Assembly (NCBI RefSeq): GCF_049310885.1 | Contig: NZ_JBMDYO010000005.1 | Coordinates: 1-64,000, forward strand | DNA length: 64,000 nt | From: CAYZJV01 sp049310885 | Lineage (GTDB): Bacteria > Spirochaetota > Spirochaetia > Sphaerochaetales > Sphaerochaetaceae | Direction of reading: 5' to 3' | Shown: positions 8,562 through 17,894 of the stretch, piece after piece | How positions within the stretch are numbered: position 1 is the first letter of the stretch | Layout: each line of letters opens with the position of its first letter | Notes under the pieces: generated by a model | Told to the model about the DNA's origin: nothing | The model's input: only the letters and a program-made list of their open reading frames with translations | The model's database searches: none | Made by a program: the position numbers and the translations under genes

Positions 8562-9981
8562 CCTGCTCGATCATGATGCGACCCTTGGCAACCGCGAAAC
8601 TTTCGGTGCGATAACCGGTCATACGGACAAGTTCTCATCCCAAAGACACAAGGTCATCAAGCTTGAGCGCATCGTGGCAGCCATGCCATCCAAAAAGCGA
8701 GTGGCAGCCTATGCACGTGTCTCGGTCGACTCGGACGAGTTGATGCAATCTCTAGCAGCCCAAATCAGCCATTACAGTGCGCTCATCCAAGCCAATCCCT
8801 CTTGGGAGTATGCCGGGGTGTATGCGGATGCAGGGATATCCGGTACGGGGGTGAAACATCGCAGCGAGTTCAGGCGGCTCATAGCCGATTGCGAGAAGGG
8901 GTTGGTCGACATCATCCTCACCAAGAGCATCAGTCGTTTTGCGCGCAATACCGTCGATTTGCTCAAGACTGTGAGAAGCCTGAGGGAACGCAACATCTCG
9001 GTGCGTTTTGAGCGGGAAAATATCGACTCGCTCACCGGTGATGGGGAGCTGATGCTCTCCATCCTCGCTTCCTATGCACAGGAAGAAAGTTATTCGATCA
9101 GTGAGAACGTCAAATGGGGTATTCGTAAACGATTCTCCCAAGGGCGCTTCCTTGCCTACAACATCTATGGATACCAGTGGGTTGAGGACCATTTCGAGAT
9201 CATCGAAAAGGAAGCTGAGGCGATTCGGTTCATGTACCGCGCTTTCGCCGACGGCATGATGCTCACCGAAATCTCTGATGCTTTGGCAAGGCAGGGCATC
9301 TTCAATAGAAAAGGTCTTCCATTTGGTAAGACTTCGATCCATCGGATCCTCGATCAGGAGAAATACCGTGGGTTCAGCATCCTACAGAGGACTTTTGTCG
9401 ACGACCACATCACCCACCGTAAGCAGATAAACCGAGGAGAGCTTCCAAAGTTTGAGGTGCAAGGCACCCACCCGGTAATCATTGACGAACAGTTGCACCA
9501 GAAAGTGGAAGCCGAGCGTGAACGCCGACGCCGATCAGGTGCGGTGAGATGGCGACGTGCCACCTGCTTCACCGGCAAGATCATCTGCGCCTATTGTGGT
9601 AGTACGTTCACCTTCACCCCTTACTCCCGCACCGGCGAACTCACCCAATTCCAACAAGGTCACTATCAATGTTCCCATAAAAGGAAGCAGGGAGCAAAGG
9701 CTTGTCCGTCCAAGAGCCTACCGGTCTATACTCTACGCCAGGTATGCGCTTCCTTTCTCGCACCGTTAGCTGGTGCATCACCGGATGATCCTTTCGAAGA
9801 GGCTTGGATTGACAACCATATCGATCATATCGTGGCATTTTTCGATACCCTTGAGTTACATCTCACCTCCAGCGAGGTGCTCACTACTCCTTGGGAAAAC
9901 ACCGCCAAGCGCGATGCATGGGAACACCGACGGGCATTGGCACAACAACAAGTAAATAACAACAGAGAGGTACCATCATGA
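8542..9981 (+). CDS. Large serine recombinase 1
   Basis: 479 residues from ATG 8542 with GGAGG at 8531-8535. The resolvase domain begins at VAAYARVSVDSDE, with catalytic Ser in ARVS; the conserved GISGT, SRFARNTVDLL and EN..W.IRKRF blocks follow, then the recombinase domain (FGKTSIHRILDQEKYRG). A zinc-ribbon CAYCGSTF...HYQCSHKRKQGAKAC lies near residue 355. It makes double-strand exchange between attachment sites. It overlaps the second recombinase by 4 bp (ATGA). It lacks the long C-terminal coiled coil that recombinase 2 has, so the two may work as a pair. Confidence 0.9.
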   Translation: MQQARYDLLDHDATLGNRETFGAITGHTDKFSSQRHKVIKLERIVAAMPSKKRVAAYARVSVDSDELMQSLAAQISHYSALIQANPSWEYAGVYADAGISGTGVKHRSEFRRLIADCEKGLVDIILTKSISRFARNTVDLLKTVRSLRERNISVRFERENIDSLTGDGELMLSILASYAQEESYSISENVKWGIRKRFSQGRFLAYNIYGYQWVEDHFEIIEKEAEAIRFMYRAFADGMMLTEISDALARQGIFNRKGLPFGKTSIHRILDQEKYRGFSILQRTFVDDHITHRKQINRGELPKFEVQGTHPVIIDEQLHQKVEAERERRRRSGAVRWRRATCFTGKIICAYCGSTFTFTPYSRTGELTQFQQGHYQCSHKRKQGAKACPSKSLPVYTLRQVCASFLAPLAGASPDDPFEEAWIDNHIDHIVAFFDTLELHLTSSEVLTTPWENTAKRDAWEHRRALAQQQVNNNREVPS

Positions 9982-11558
9982 GAGCAGTACGTGTCATCCC
10001 GGCAGTACGGGATCTTTCCACTGGGCAGGCTACGGATTCCTTCGCGCCAAAACGCCGGGTCGCCGGCTATGCCCGCGTCTCCACTGATAGTGATGACCAA
10101 TACGCATCGTATGAAGCGCAGGTGGATCATTACACGAGTATGATCAAGGCAAATGCCGAGTGGGAGTTCGTCGGTATTTATACCGATGAGGGCATCAGTG
10201 GTACCAGTACCAACAGGAGAGAGGGCTTCAAGCGGATGCTCGATGACGCGCTTGCAGGCAAGATCGACCTGATCGTCACCAAGAGCGTCAGTCGCTTCGC
10301 ACGCAATACCGTGGATAGCCTACAGACAATACGAAAGCTCAAAGAACACAAAGTGGAGGTCTACTTTGAAAAGGAATCGATAAAGACCTTTGACAGCAAG
10401 GGAGAACTGTTGATCACGATCATGAGTTCCCTCGCCCAGGAAGAATCACGCAGTATCTCCGAGAACGTAAAATGGGGTCGTAGGAAGCGATTCGCCGATG
10501 GACAGGTCACGGTATGCTACACTCGGTTCCTTGGATACGACAAAGGTCCTGATGGCAACTTAGTAGTGAATGTCGAGCAAGCGAAGTTGGTGCGGTACAT
10601 CTTTTCACTATTCCTACAAGGTTTGACGTTCCATGGGATTGCAAAGCGCATGAAAAGCGAAGGACATAAAACCGGTACCGGTAATAGCGAGTGGTATGCC
10701 TCTGCGGTGAAACATATCCTGACCAATGTGAAGTACAAGGGAGATGCACTGCTACAGAAGTATTACATCGCTGATTTTCTTACCAAAAAGCCAATAGTGA
10801 ATAAAGGGGAAGTCCCCCAATACTATGTAGAAAAGAACCATGAGGCCATCATCACACCGGAGATCTTCGATCTGGTGCAAAAAGAGATCGAGTACCGCGC
10901 CCAACATGTGGAGACGAGGAATGGGACCCACGTTTTTTCCGGACGTATCCGATGCGGAGTCTGCGGTGGTTTGTTCGGGCCGAAGGTGTGGCACTCCAAG
11001 AGCAAATATCGCAAGATTGTCTGGCAGTGCAATGAAAAATATGCTGACCGGCACCACAAGTGCAGCTCTCCACACTTGTATGAGGATGCATTGCAGGACC
11101 TGTTCGTACAAGCGGTCAACAGTATCATCTCTCGTAAGGATGAAATCATAGGAAACTTTGGGAAGATCACCGAAGAAATCTTCGACACTTCCCAAGATGA
11201 AGCACAGCTGGAAGCGCTGAGAGTAGAACGTCGCGATATTGTCTCACGCATGGAACAACTCAATACCGAGAATGCCAATGTAGCAATGGACCAGCACACA
11301 TATCAGGACCGTTTCAAACAACTTAGCAGTGAGTACACCGAGGTCAACAAGCAATTGACAGCTTTGGAAGGTGCGATACATGAACGGAAGTCTCGAAAGA
11401 CAAAAACAGAACTGTTTCTCAAGGGTTTGAAGAAGCAGGAGGGTGTGGTGACCGAATTCACTGAGACTCTTTGGCTTTCACTTGCCGATCATGCCTTGAT
11501 CAACAGTAGAGAGGATGTGCGGTTCATTTTCAAAAATGGTATAGATATCCAAAGGTAG
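9978..11558 (+). CDS. Large serine recombinase 2
   Basis: 526 residues, start in a 4-bp overlap with recombinase 1. Resolvase domain RRVAGYARVSTDSDDQ with catalytic Ser, GISGTST, SRFARNTVDSLQ, recombinase domain, then a zinc ribbon (CGVCGGLFGPKVW...WQCNEKY...CSSPH) and a coiled-coil C-terminal region from about residue 420. Full length for the family. The last 205 bp are repeated with high similarity at 27396-27599, where the rest of the gene is absent. Tandem recombinases with an upstream HTH/zinc gene are the core of several integrative elements; the cargo of this one is not clear. Confidence 0.9.
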   Translation: MRAVRVIPAVRDLSTGQATDSFAPKRRVAGYARVSTDSDDQYASYEAQVDHYTSMIKANAEWEFVGIYTDEGISGTSTNRREGFKRMLDDALAGKIDLIVTKSVSRFARNTVDSLQTIRKLKEHKVEVYFEKESIKTFDSKGELLITIMSSLAQEESRSISENVKWGRRKRFADGQVTVCYTRFLGYDKGPDGNLVVNVEQAKLVRYIFSLFLQGLTFHGIAKRMKSEGHKTGTGNSEWYASAVKHILTNVKYKGDALLQKYYIADFLTKKPIVNKGEVPQYYVEKNHEAIITPEIFDLVQKEIEYRAQHVETRNGTHVFSGRIRCGVCGGLFGPKVWHSKSKYRKIVWQCNEKYADRHHKCSSPHLYEDALQDLFVQAVNSIISRKDEIIGNFGKITEEIFDTSQDEAQLEALRVERRDIVSRMEQLNTENANVAMDQHTYQDRFKQLSSEYTEVNKQLTALEGAIHERKSRKTKTELFLKGLKKQEGVVTEFTETLWLSLADHALINSREDVRFIFKNGIDIQR

Positions 11559-11559
11559 T

Positions 11560-11838
11560 TATAGTCAGCGATACAGTAGATCCCCACAGTTGCTGATTGA
11601 TGAATGGTTATGCCAACAACCTGAGAAGATATGGGTTAACCTTCTGTTGGAACTTATGGAGCTTCGATACGATTCGACATCCATTATCGTATGCACTCAG
11701 CTTCAACCGGAATACTGGCCTACTGTTCTGGGTAATGTAGCGCTGGGACAGGCAATCCTAGGACGGATACAAGCTGCGTCTTTTCCAATCTATCTTGATG
11801 GCCCTGATCTGCGAACGAGACACTCAAGGAAACCCTGA
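11560..11838 (+). pseudogene. istB remnant (IS21 helper ATPase, C-terminal part)
   Basis: Translating through 11560-11838 gives YSQRYSRSPQLLIDEWL... followed by STIIVCTQLQPEYWP and LGQAILGRI, which matches the C-terminal third of IstB-type ATPases (LLIDEWL Walker B region, FCTQ...P..W sensor, AIL.RI..). The Walker A half and the transposase IstA are missing, so it is a truncated IS21-family remnant abutting the end of recombinase 2. No IS ends were found. Confidence 0.7.
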
Positions 11839-11927
11839 TTGTTCTAATGTCCTCCCTGTCAAGTAAAAAGCCTGGCAGGGTTTACTCCATCGAGTGGCAG
11901 ATTTTGCTCCGATCGCATGGCTGGATT

Positions 11928-12386
11928 CTATCGTCGAAGCCATCTATCAATCATTATAAGAACTATCGCGATTATTATACTTATCGTGGCCGTAATTGCA
12001 GGTTCATAATAAGATCCATGTACCGGGAATAATTGCCAACTGACATTGATGGATGCATGAAAAATTGCGGCAATAAAGACAATTCCCCCAATATAGCTCC
12101 CAATAAAAATAAGAGGGTTCAAAAAGACAGCGGGAATTATCCATAGTTTGTTTCTGATTTTTGTAACATCCCCCAATTGTACAATTACCGTGGGAACATA
12201 AGAGAGAGAACTATTTCTTGAGCCGGTAATGATAGCTGCGACAACCGGAATTATTGCCATTAGGGAACTTATTGGTAATCCAGGAAGAAGCATAGACCTG
12301 GATATGCTTCCAAGGACCCAAAGGATGAGCGACAATAACAGCACTGTAGATAAGCAAGTAAAAACAGTTTTTCCAGGATCATTCAT
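11928..12386 (-). pseudogene. CPBP-family membrane protease with internal deletion
   Basis: Start at 12386. The N-terminal part (CLSTVLLLSLILWVLGSISR, LLPGLPISSLMAIIPVVAAI) and the segment RNKLWIIPAVFLNPLIF match the first helices of CPBP intramembrane metalloproteases, and IAAIFHASINVSWQLFP matches the last motif. The part between, which should carry the EExxR and first His motifs, is absent: the frame jumps from the third helix to the final motif. About 150 residues remain against 270-300 in the family. Most likely an inactive deletion derivative that kept its frame. It overlaps the small membrane ORF upstream by 8 bp. Confidence 0.65.
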
Positions 12387-12510
12387 GGCCGTTTCTCTCA
12401 AGCATTTTAAACGTATTCATGCTTATTATGGAAAGAAGAATCGAAATGATTGAACCAAGACCAAAAGGATAAAGCAATTTCTGAAAATACGTAGTTTCAT
12501 CTATTTTCAT
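12379..12510 (-). CDS. Small single-pass membrane ORF
   Basis: 43 codons from ATG 12510. The sequence contains one hydrophobic stretch (LLYPFGLGSIISILLSIIS) and ends MLERNGHE. It overlaps the CPBP remnant by 8 bp, so both were probably one operon. It may be the tail of a larger decayed membrane gene; no family recognised. Confidence 0.3.
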   Translation of the reverse strand: MKIDETTYFQKLLYPFGLGSIISILLSIISMNTFKMLERNGHE

Positions 12511-12679
12511 TACAAGGATTCCCTCATCATTCATATTCCATGTTCGGCTTGGACAACTATTTACCACCATAGCTTTCCACAGCATATCAGAATACGAAGG
12601 TCCCCCACCACGGTTGCCACCCCTCTGATTCCCTGATGCCTTTCGTTGCCACCTATCGATAGATCAGTATCTCTATTTC

Positions 12680-12726
12680 TTGACAAACACTCCCCTTTGC
12701 AATTTTAATGTAACCAGTATTACATT
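12680..12726 (+). promoter_or_regulatory. Promoter and 20-bp inverted repeat before the ChrB_N operon
   Basis: TTGACA at 12680-12685 and TTTAAT at 12704-12709 are spaced by 18 bp. A perfect inverted repeat AATGTAA-N6-TTACATT at 12707-12726 overlaps the -10 and start region, as expected for a repressor operator. The coding start is at 12747. Confidence 0.65.
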
Positions 12727-12746
12727 TCCGAGGTATGAGGTACCAC

Positions 12747-13292
12747 ATGGAACATCAAGAATGGTTGACTATCAATTACTCGCTACCCAAAGAACCTTCA
12801 CGTGTTAGGGTGAGCGTGTGGAGAAAGTTGAAAAAAAGCGGGGCGGTCATTCTGGGCCAATCGGTCTGGTTCTTGCCTATGAATGATAATAACGAAGCCT
12901 TCTTTCAGAAAATCTCTGCAGAAATCACTCTAAACGGTGGTGAGTCCTATATTATGCGGATGATTCCTCATAATGAAAGCACTTCCGAGCGCATCGTTGC
13001 TGCCTTTAACCAAGCCAGGGATGAAGAATACATCGAACTATTGGAACAGTGCGACTACCTGCTTTGTGAACTTGAAAAAGAATCAGGACTTGGGAAATTC
13101 ACATTCGCAGAATTGGAGGAGAATGAGGATGAATTTCAAAAATTGACCGATTGGTATCAAAAAATACGTGAAAGAGATTTTCATGGTGCGCCCCTGTATC
13201 TCTCTGCTGAGGAAAAGCTGGAACAATGCCGTACAAAATTGGACACGTTCAGTTGCGAAGTATATCAGCGATCCTATGAAAGTACTCAGTGA
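12747..13292 (+). CDS. ChrB N-terminal domain protein
   Basis: 181 residues; ATG 12747 is chosen over ATG 12735 because a GAGG box (12737-12740) sits six bases before it. The sequence (YSLPKEPSRVRVSVWRKLKK, SGAVILGQSVWFLP) is the ChrB N-terminal domain found in regulators of chromate resistance; the C-terminal ChrB domain is absent, as in many short relatives. Followed within 14 bp by a YkvA-like gene and then an MFS transporter, a recurrent trio. Role: probably regulatory or stress-related control of the transporter. No chrA is present, so chromate as substrate is not supported. Confidence 0.75.
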   Translation: MEHQEWLTINYSLPKEPSRVRVSVWRKLKKSGAVILGQSVWFLPMNDNNEAFFQKISAEITLNGGESYIMRMIPHNESTSERIVAAFNQARDEEYIELLEQCDYLLCELEKESGLGKFTFAELEENEDEFQKLTDWYQKIRERDFHGAPLYLSAEEKLEQCRTKLDTFSCEVYQRSYESTQ

Positions 13293-13306
13293 GGGAGGCC
13301 AGAGCT

Positions 13307-13675
13307 ATGAATATGAGAGAAAGAGCGAAAGAGTTGAAAATGGATATTCCAGCCGTGTTTCTTGCACTGAGGAAACGAGAAACGCCGGTATTTGCAAAAA
13401 TGTGCGCAGGAGCAACCATCATATATGCCTTTTCACCAATCGACCTCATTCCAGATTTCATTCCGGTGCTAGGGTATCTTGACGATGTGATCATTCTGCC
13501 TGCGCTTGTGGCATTGACGGTCAAACTGATTCCACACGAGGTTTTTCAACAATGTAGAATTGAATCCGAAGGCTTATGGCGAGACGGAAATCCGAAAAAA
13601 TGGGTGTACGCATTGCCAATCGCAGCAATCTGGCTACTGATCGTTTTCTTCATCATCAAATTGATTTGGTTTTAA
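13307..13675 (+). CDS. YkvA-family (DUF1232) membrane protein
   Basis: 122 residues from ATG 13307, with GGGAGG at 13293-13298. The DUF1232 signature IYAFSPIDLIPDFIPVLGYL and DDVIILPALVAL is exact. A second hydrophobic segment near the C-terminus (PIAAIWLLIVFFIIKLIW) anchors the end in the membrane. Family function is unknown, possibly envelope stress. It lies between the ChrB_N gene and the MFS gene with short gaps, so it is co-transcribed with both. Confidence 0.85.
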   Translation: MNMRERAKELKMDIPAVFLALRKRETPVFAKMCAGATIIYAFSPIDLIPDFIPVLGYLDDVIILPALVALTVKLIPHEVFQQCRIESEGLWRDGNPKKWVYALPIAAIWLLIVFFIIKLIWF

Positions 13676-13691
13676 AACCAGGAGAACGCAC

Positions 13692-14873
13692 ATGTGGAAT
13701 GTCATTGTATTGGGATTAGTCAGTTTTTTTTCTGATATCAGTGCGGAGATGGTATACCCTATCATTCCGCTTTATCTCTCCTCCGCATTCGGCGCGACAC
13801 CAGTACTCGTCGGCATTATTGAGGGTATCGCTGAGAGTCTTGCCAGTCTATTGAAGGTGTTCAGCGGATACATCACTGATAAAAGAGGTAAAAAGAAACC
13901 GGTTGCCTTTGTCGGGTATGCAGCAGGATTGGTTTACAAGGCAGCCCTCATCTTTGCTACTTCATGGGTTGGTGTTTTAGGTGCACGCGTCATCGACCGC
14001 GTCGGAAAAGGCATCAGGACCGCTCCAAGAGATGTGATGGTGAGCGAAAGTGCTGATAAAAACCAGATGGGAAAAGCATATGGCATCCATAAGGCGCTAG
14101 ACATGGCTGGCTCGGCAATTGGTATTTTCATAAGTTATCTGCTGCTGAAAAATGCAGGGGAGCATTTTGTGTATAAAAAACTATTTGCCTTCTCAGTCAT
14201 TCCTGCGCTACTAGGACTTTTCATGTTCCTTTTCATAAAAGAAAAAAAGAAGGACCGCACTATGAAAAAGCGGGAGCCGTTCTGGCAAGATATGAAAAAG
14301 TTGGATAGTCAACTCAAGATGTACCTTGCAGTGGTCTGTTTGTTCACACTTGGAAATTCTTCAAACGCATTTCTGCTATTGCGTGCAAAAAGTGTGGGGT
14401 TCGGAGACACAAATGTTATATTATTGTATTTCATTTTTAATATTACAGCATCCATTTTCTCAATCCCATTTGGACGGTTGTCGGATAAGATTGGGCGAAA
14501 GTATTTGCTCGTCACTGGCTACCTGGTTTTTTCAGTTGTATATCTCGGTTTTGCCATCGCCTCCAGCCAAGCGGTTGTTGTTGCCGCCTTTTTATTATAT
14601 GGGCTGTACACCGCTATGATTGTTGGTGTGGAACGGGCGTATATCGCCGAAATATCGCCAGTGGAATTAAAGGGGACTATGCTTGGAATGCATTCTACCG
14701 TTGTAGGGCTTGCCTTGTTGCCTGCCAGTGTCATTGCCGGTTTGTTGTGGAATGGTATCGGAGCCCCGGCACCATTTTTATTCGGCTCAGGAATGTCGTC
14801 AGCAGCCGCCTTGATTTTACTATTCTTCATGAAAAATAGGCACGTCCCTTCTAATTGTATCAGTATCCTGTGA
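13692..14873 (+). CDS. MFS transporter
   Basis: 393 residues with about 12 membrane segments; ATG 13692 with CCAGGAG upstream. The MFS loop 2-3 motif is seen as GYITDKRGKKKP, and GRLSDKIGRKY occurs in the second half at the equivalent place. DRVGKGIRTAPRD is a conserved segment of a poorly characterised subfamily. Last gene of the ChrB_N/YkvA/MFS operon. Substrate unknown; drug or metal-complex efflux is the usual guess for such regulation-linked carriers. Confidence 0.85.
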   Translation: MWNVIVLGLVSFFSDISAEMVYPIIPLYLSSAFGATPVLVGIIEGIAESLASLLKVFSGYITDKRGKKKPVAFVGYAAGLVYKAALIFATSWVGVLGARVIDRVGKGIRTAPRDVMVSESADKNQMGKAYGIHKALDMAGSAIGIFISYLLLKNAGEHFVYKKLFAFSVIPALLGLFMFLFIKEKKKDRTMKKREPFWQDMKKLDSQLKMYLAVVCLFTLGNSSNAFLLLRAKSVGFGDTNVILLYFIFNITASIFSIPFGRLSDKIGRKYLLVTGYLVFSVVYLGFAIASSQAVVVAAFLLYGLYTAMIVGVERAYIAEISPVELKGTMLGMHSTVVGLALLPASVIAGLLWNGIGAPAPFLFGSGMSSAAALILLFFMKNRHVPSNCISIL

Positions 14874-14957
14874 AATGAAATTATAGGTAGGTGGTCAGGA
14901 CGAGCGGTTGAAAACTTATTTAATTAGAACTTTATGGGAGACTTAATCTATGGACAA

Positions 14958-15090
14958 AAGATATCTGTAAAGTATCTAGATGTACAGAGGATTGGTAATA
15001 ATCCGAATGAGGTATTCAATTCGGAATACCATCACCCTCGTATCTTTGACAAAGTCAGCCTTGACGGGATTCGAGAGATGAGATGCCTAC
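14958..15090 (+). pseudogene. Serine recombinase remnant (family of the 42868 recombinase)
   Basis: A short stretch translates as NNPNEVFNSEYHHPRIFDK, matching NNPEEIQRSENHHPHIIER of the recombinase at 42868-43878 and NDPDEVWMSEYHHPPIVDK of the remnant at 36957. Sequence on either side does not continue the gene. It is a decayed trace of the same element family 20 kb away from the radC-tail array. The remaining DNA between 14874 and 15317 holds nothing recognisable. Confidence 0.55.
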
Positions 15091-15317
15091 GCATAACATC
15101 CATAATATTGATTAGAGGGTTCACTACCAGACATTAATAGAACTGCCACACATCCTTGCGCTCTCGTCGAGAAGTAGCAATCGGATTGTTCTCTTAATGA
15201 ATATGGGCAACGGTTGTTTGTATAGTTATATTCTCACATGTTCGAGATACTCTGTATCAACATTTCGGAGGATCATTTGGTGTTCCAATTCATGACAGGA
15301 TAATATAGGTCTTCCTT

Positions 15318-17750
15318 CTACAGGATACCAATCCTTCTAGCTTCAGAAACTGCCTCCATTCTTGATGTCACCTGCAACTTTTCGTAGACCTTAGAAGCAT
15401 GCCACTTAACCGTTCGCTCGGTGATATGTATCATTTGTGCAATCTCCTTGTTTAGGAATCCCTTTTCTATCAGCTTCAGGACCTCTAGTTCACGATCAGT
15501 CAACAGATAGCTCTTGGGCACATGCTGTGATGCATAGAGCTCCCGTAAGGTGGAAATATGACTCTCATTGACTTGGGTCCTGGAAAGCTCAGCCGTCTGG
15601 AGATCGAATGCACCATATTCAAGGGAGAGGATAACCGAATGCAACAACCTATGCTTATCCTTCAGCAACGTCTGCAAGGAAACATAGAGAGTCTCTGCCT
15701 GTTCGGTTTGCCCAGTCAATTGGTAATACCCGAGGACCTGCCTCTGTTCCAACTCATAGAGGTCAAACGGGACGCCCTGCTGCTCGTTCTTTCTTTGATA
15801 CTTGTGTACCCACATTTCCAGAGCAGGAATATCCCCAACACGTCTCAGCGACATGGCATGCATCGCCTCGATGACGCGGTCATCCATGGCGGTGACATCA
15901 TATTCGTTAGCCTGTTTGCCTGCGTCGCGAAGCAACCGCACTGCTTCCTCGTGACGATCAGTCACAATATAGAACTCAGCAAGTGCCAATTGTGCATGGA
16001 GAGAGAGATAGAATGAATATCCCTTTGCAGAGGCAAGTCCTCGTAACAGATACTCCTCTGCATCCTCTCTCATCCCTGAATAGAGAGAGAGCAATCCCTT
16101 ACCTATCCAAGCCATGCTGCATGAAGTGGCATACCCTGCTTTTTCCTCATATCCCAACCTCAGCGCTTCATCAAAGGATTGCCTTGCTTGCTCAAACAAC
16201 AAGAGTTCGAGTTGGATGGACCCTATTTGCCCAAGCAACACGATGGAAAGTGCATCGTATTGCTTGATCCCAATGGTTCGTAACGTCTCCTGCAGATGGT
16301 GATAGACCTGTTCAAGATCTTCCTCCGGTCCAAGAGGTAAGGAAGCAATGAACACGCTGATAAGCGGACGAAGATAAGTCAGTTCATCAGGAAGCTTGTT
16401 CAACAGTTTTTCAGCATGATAGAAATCACGTTGGAGCAAGAGGTCGATCCCATCAAGGATGGACAGAAGGTCAACCTCCTGCATTTTCTTCCTTAGCCTG
16501 GATGACTGTATCCCGGCAATTCTGTCCATCACATGTCTCGCGGTCCATCCCTTGCGGATTCCGCTGAGTATCTCCAGTAGCATTAAGGAAGCATACCTCT
16601 CTACCGAAACCTTAGGCAGCTGTCCAATGATACTGGTGATAAAATCCAGATTCCCATCTGTCAACAATTTTGCACAATATTCATCGAGAAGACTGGCTAC
16701 CAATTCATAGTCTTCAATCCCAAGGGTCATCGTTATCGCTTCCCGATATAATGATGCGTCAAGAAGATCTGCAACTGCCTGCGCCACGGCATGTTCAATT
16801 CTTCTGTTCTTCCCTGCTCTCACGCGATTGAGCACAAAGGAACGGAAAAGAGGGTGAATGAGAACCTCTCCAGCACTTGTCATTTCGACAAAAAGGGATT
16901 TCTCGATCAGAATCATTACCCCCGTCTTGAGGGTCTCTTGTTCCTTCCCAGGGAAGAATGCTCCAAGCAAAGCAGTATACACGAGTGCTGTTTCCGCTTT
17001 CTTTGGAACCTCATCCCAAATGGGGAGGAAATACGATTCAAGCTCACGGCTTCTCCCTTCCACCTGTGCACTGTTTTGAATCTCCCCTTTGGCAAAACAG
17101 GCTTTGAGCAACAGTGGGGATCCCCAAGTGTTCTCGATCATGAGCTCCAGCGCCTCGTCATCGATATCATCTGCAAAGTATGCAGCTAAACGTCTCCCTT
17201 CCTCCTGCGTGAAGGCAAGATCATCCCTGTTGATTTGCATCACTGCATCACGATGCATTGAGGCTTTTGGGAAAACAGCAATATCTGTTCCAATAAGCAT
17301 GAGATGCACCGTTTCAGGAAGATATGCTGCAAGAAAGGATAACCAGGATGTAATGTGCTTATGGTTCAGGAACTCAACATCATCAAATATGAGGTACCGT
17401 GGTTCACTGATTTCTCCAAGAAGCTCAACCATTCGGCTTAACTGCACATCAGAAGGGTCCTCACTTTCTGTAACATTTGGTAGCAAGGAAATAAGCATAA
17501 GGCTCAGACGGGAAGCAAATGTTTTTGGATTGTTATCGTCAGAAGTGCATTGCATGTATGCATGACAGTACTCTCTTGAAGCTAGGTATCGGGCTATTGC
17601 TGTTGTCTTCCCATACCCATGGGGTGCATGAACCAGAGCGGTCTGGTAGTGCAGCGAGAGCGCTAGCTTCTCATCCAATCGAGGCCTTTCCACCAAAGCG
17701 CTTCGTGAGACTGAAGAGAGTGTCGCTTTGGTCGATTCATTTTCTTTCAT
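15318..17750 (-). CDS. MalT-like LuxR-family ATP-binding regulator
   Basis: 810 residues from ATG 17750; a longer frame reaches 17846 but its N-terminus is atypical. Residues 40-60 carry a Walker A (APHGYGKTTA), with Walker B near YLIFDDVEF. A long helical TPR-like middle follows. The C-terminus is a LuxR HTH (LTDRELEVLKLIEKGFLNKE, then TERTVKWHASKVYEKL). This is the LAL/MalT signal-transduction ATPase class, which binds an inducer through the helical repeats. It is transcribed away from the SPW and radical SAM genes, which are the likely targets. The inducer is not predictable. Confidence 0.85.
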   Translation of the reverse strand: MKENESTKATLSSVSRSALVERPRLDEKLALSLHYQTALVHAPHGYGKTTAIARYLASREYCHAYMQCTSDDNNPKTFASRLSLMLISLLPNVTESEDPSDVQLSRMVELLGEISEPRYLIFDDVEFLNHKHITSWLSFLAAYLPETVHLMLIGTDIAVFPKASMHRDAVMQINRDDLAFTQEEGRRLAAYFADDIDDEALELMIENTWGSPLLLKACFAKGEIQNSAQVEGRSRELESYFLPIWDEVPKKAETALVYTALLGAFFPGKEQETLKTGVMILIEKSLFVEMTSAGEVLIHPLFRSFVLNRVRAGKNRRIEHAVAQAVADLLDASLYREAITMTLGIEDYELVASLLDEYCAKLLTDGNLDFITSIIGQLPKVSVERYASLMLLEILSGIRKGWTARHVMDRIAGIQSSRLRKKMQEVDLLSILDGIDLLLQRDFYHAEKLLNKLPDELTYLRPLISVFIASLPLGPEEDLEQVYHHLQETLRTIGIKQYDALSIVLLGQIGSIQLELLLFEQARQSFDEALRLGYEEKAGYATSCSMAWIGKGLLSLYSGMREDAEEYLLRGLASAKGYSFYLSLHAQLALAEFYIVTDRHEEAVRLLRDAGKQANEYDVTAMDDRVIEAMHAMSLRRVGDIPALEMWVHKYQRKNEQQGVPFDLYELEQRQVLGYYQLTGQTEQAETLYVSLQTLLKDKHRLLHSVILSLEYGAFDLQTAELSRTQVNESHISTLRELYASQHVPKSYLLTDRELEVLKLIEKGFLNKEIAQMIHITERTVKWHASKVYEKLQVTSRMEAVSEARRIGIL

Positions 17751-17797
17751 ATGGTATGTAAGTATAGTTTGAAACCTCTGTTGAGGCAACAAACCGT

Positions 17798-17827
17798 TAC
17801 TGTACCACAACTGTACCTTCGTACAGT
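17798..17827. promoter_or_regulatory. Operator-like repeats between the LuxR regulator and the SPW gene
   Basis: ACTGTACC occurs at 17799-17806 and 17810-17817, one helical turn apart, and the second copy forms an inverted repeat ACTGTAC-CTTC-GTACAGT at 17810-17827. This arrangement in a divergent intergenic region suits a MalT-type activator. Confidence 0.5.
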
Positions 17828-17894
17828 ACCTCTGTAAGGCGCTCAATGATACGTTTCAAGCACAAAACAAGACCAAACGTACTTGGAGGTACAC

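Noticed and set aside
11847..12032. 61-residue plus-strand ORF
   Set aside because: It overlaps the CPBP remnant antisense and has no supporting signals.
12747..14873. Chromate resistance operon
   Set aside because: Only the ChrB N-terminal domain is present and there is no ChrA transporter; the MFS protein is a different family.
14934..15137. 67-residue ORF as an independent gene
   Set aside because: Its centre matches a piece of a serine recombinase; the rest is not protein-like.
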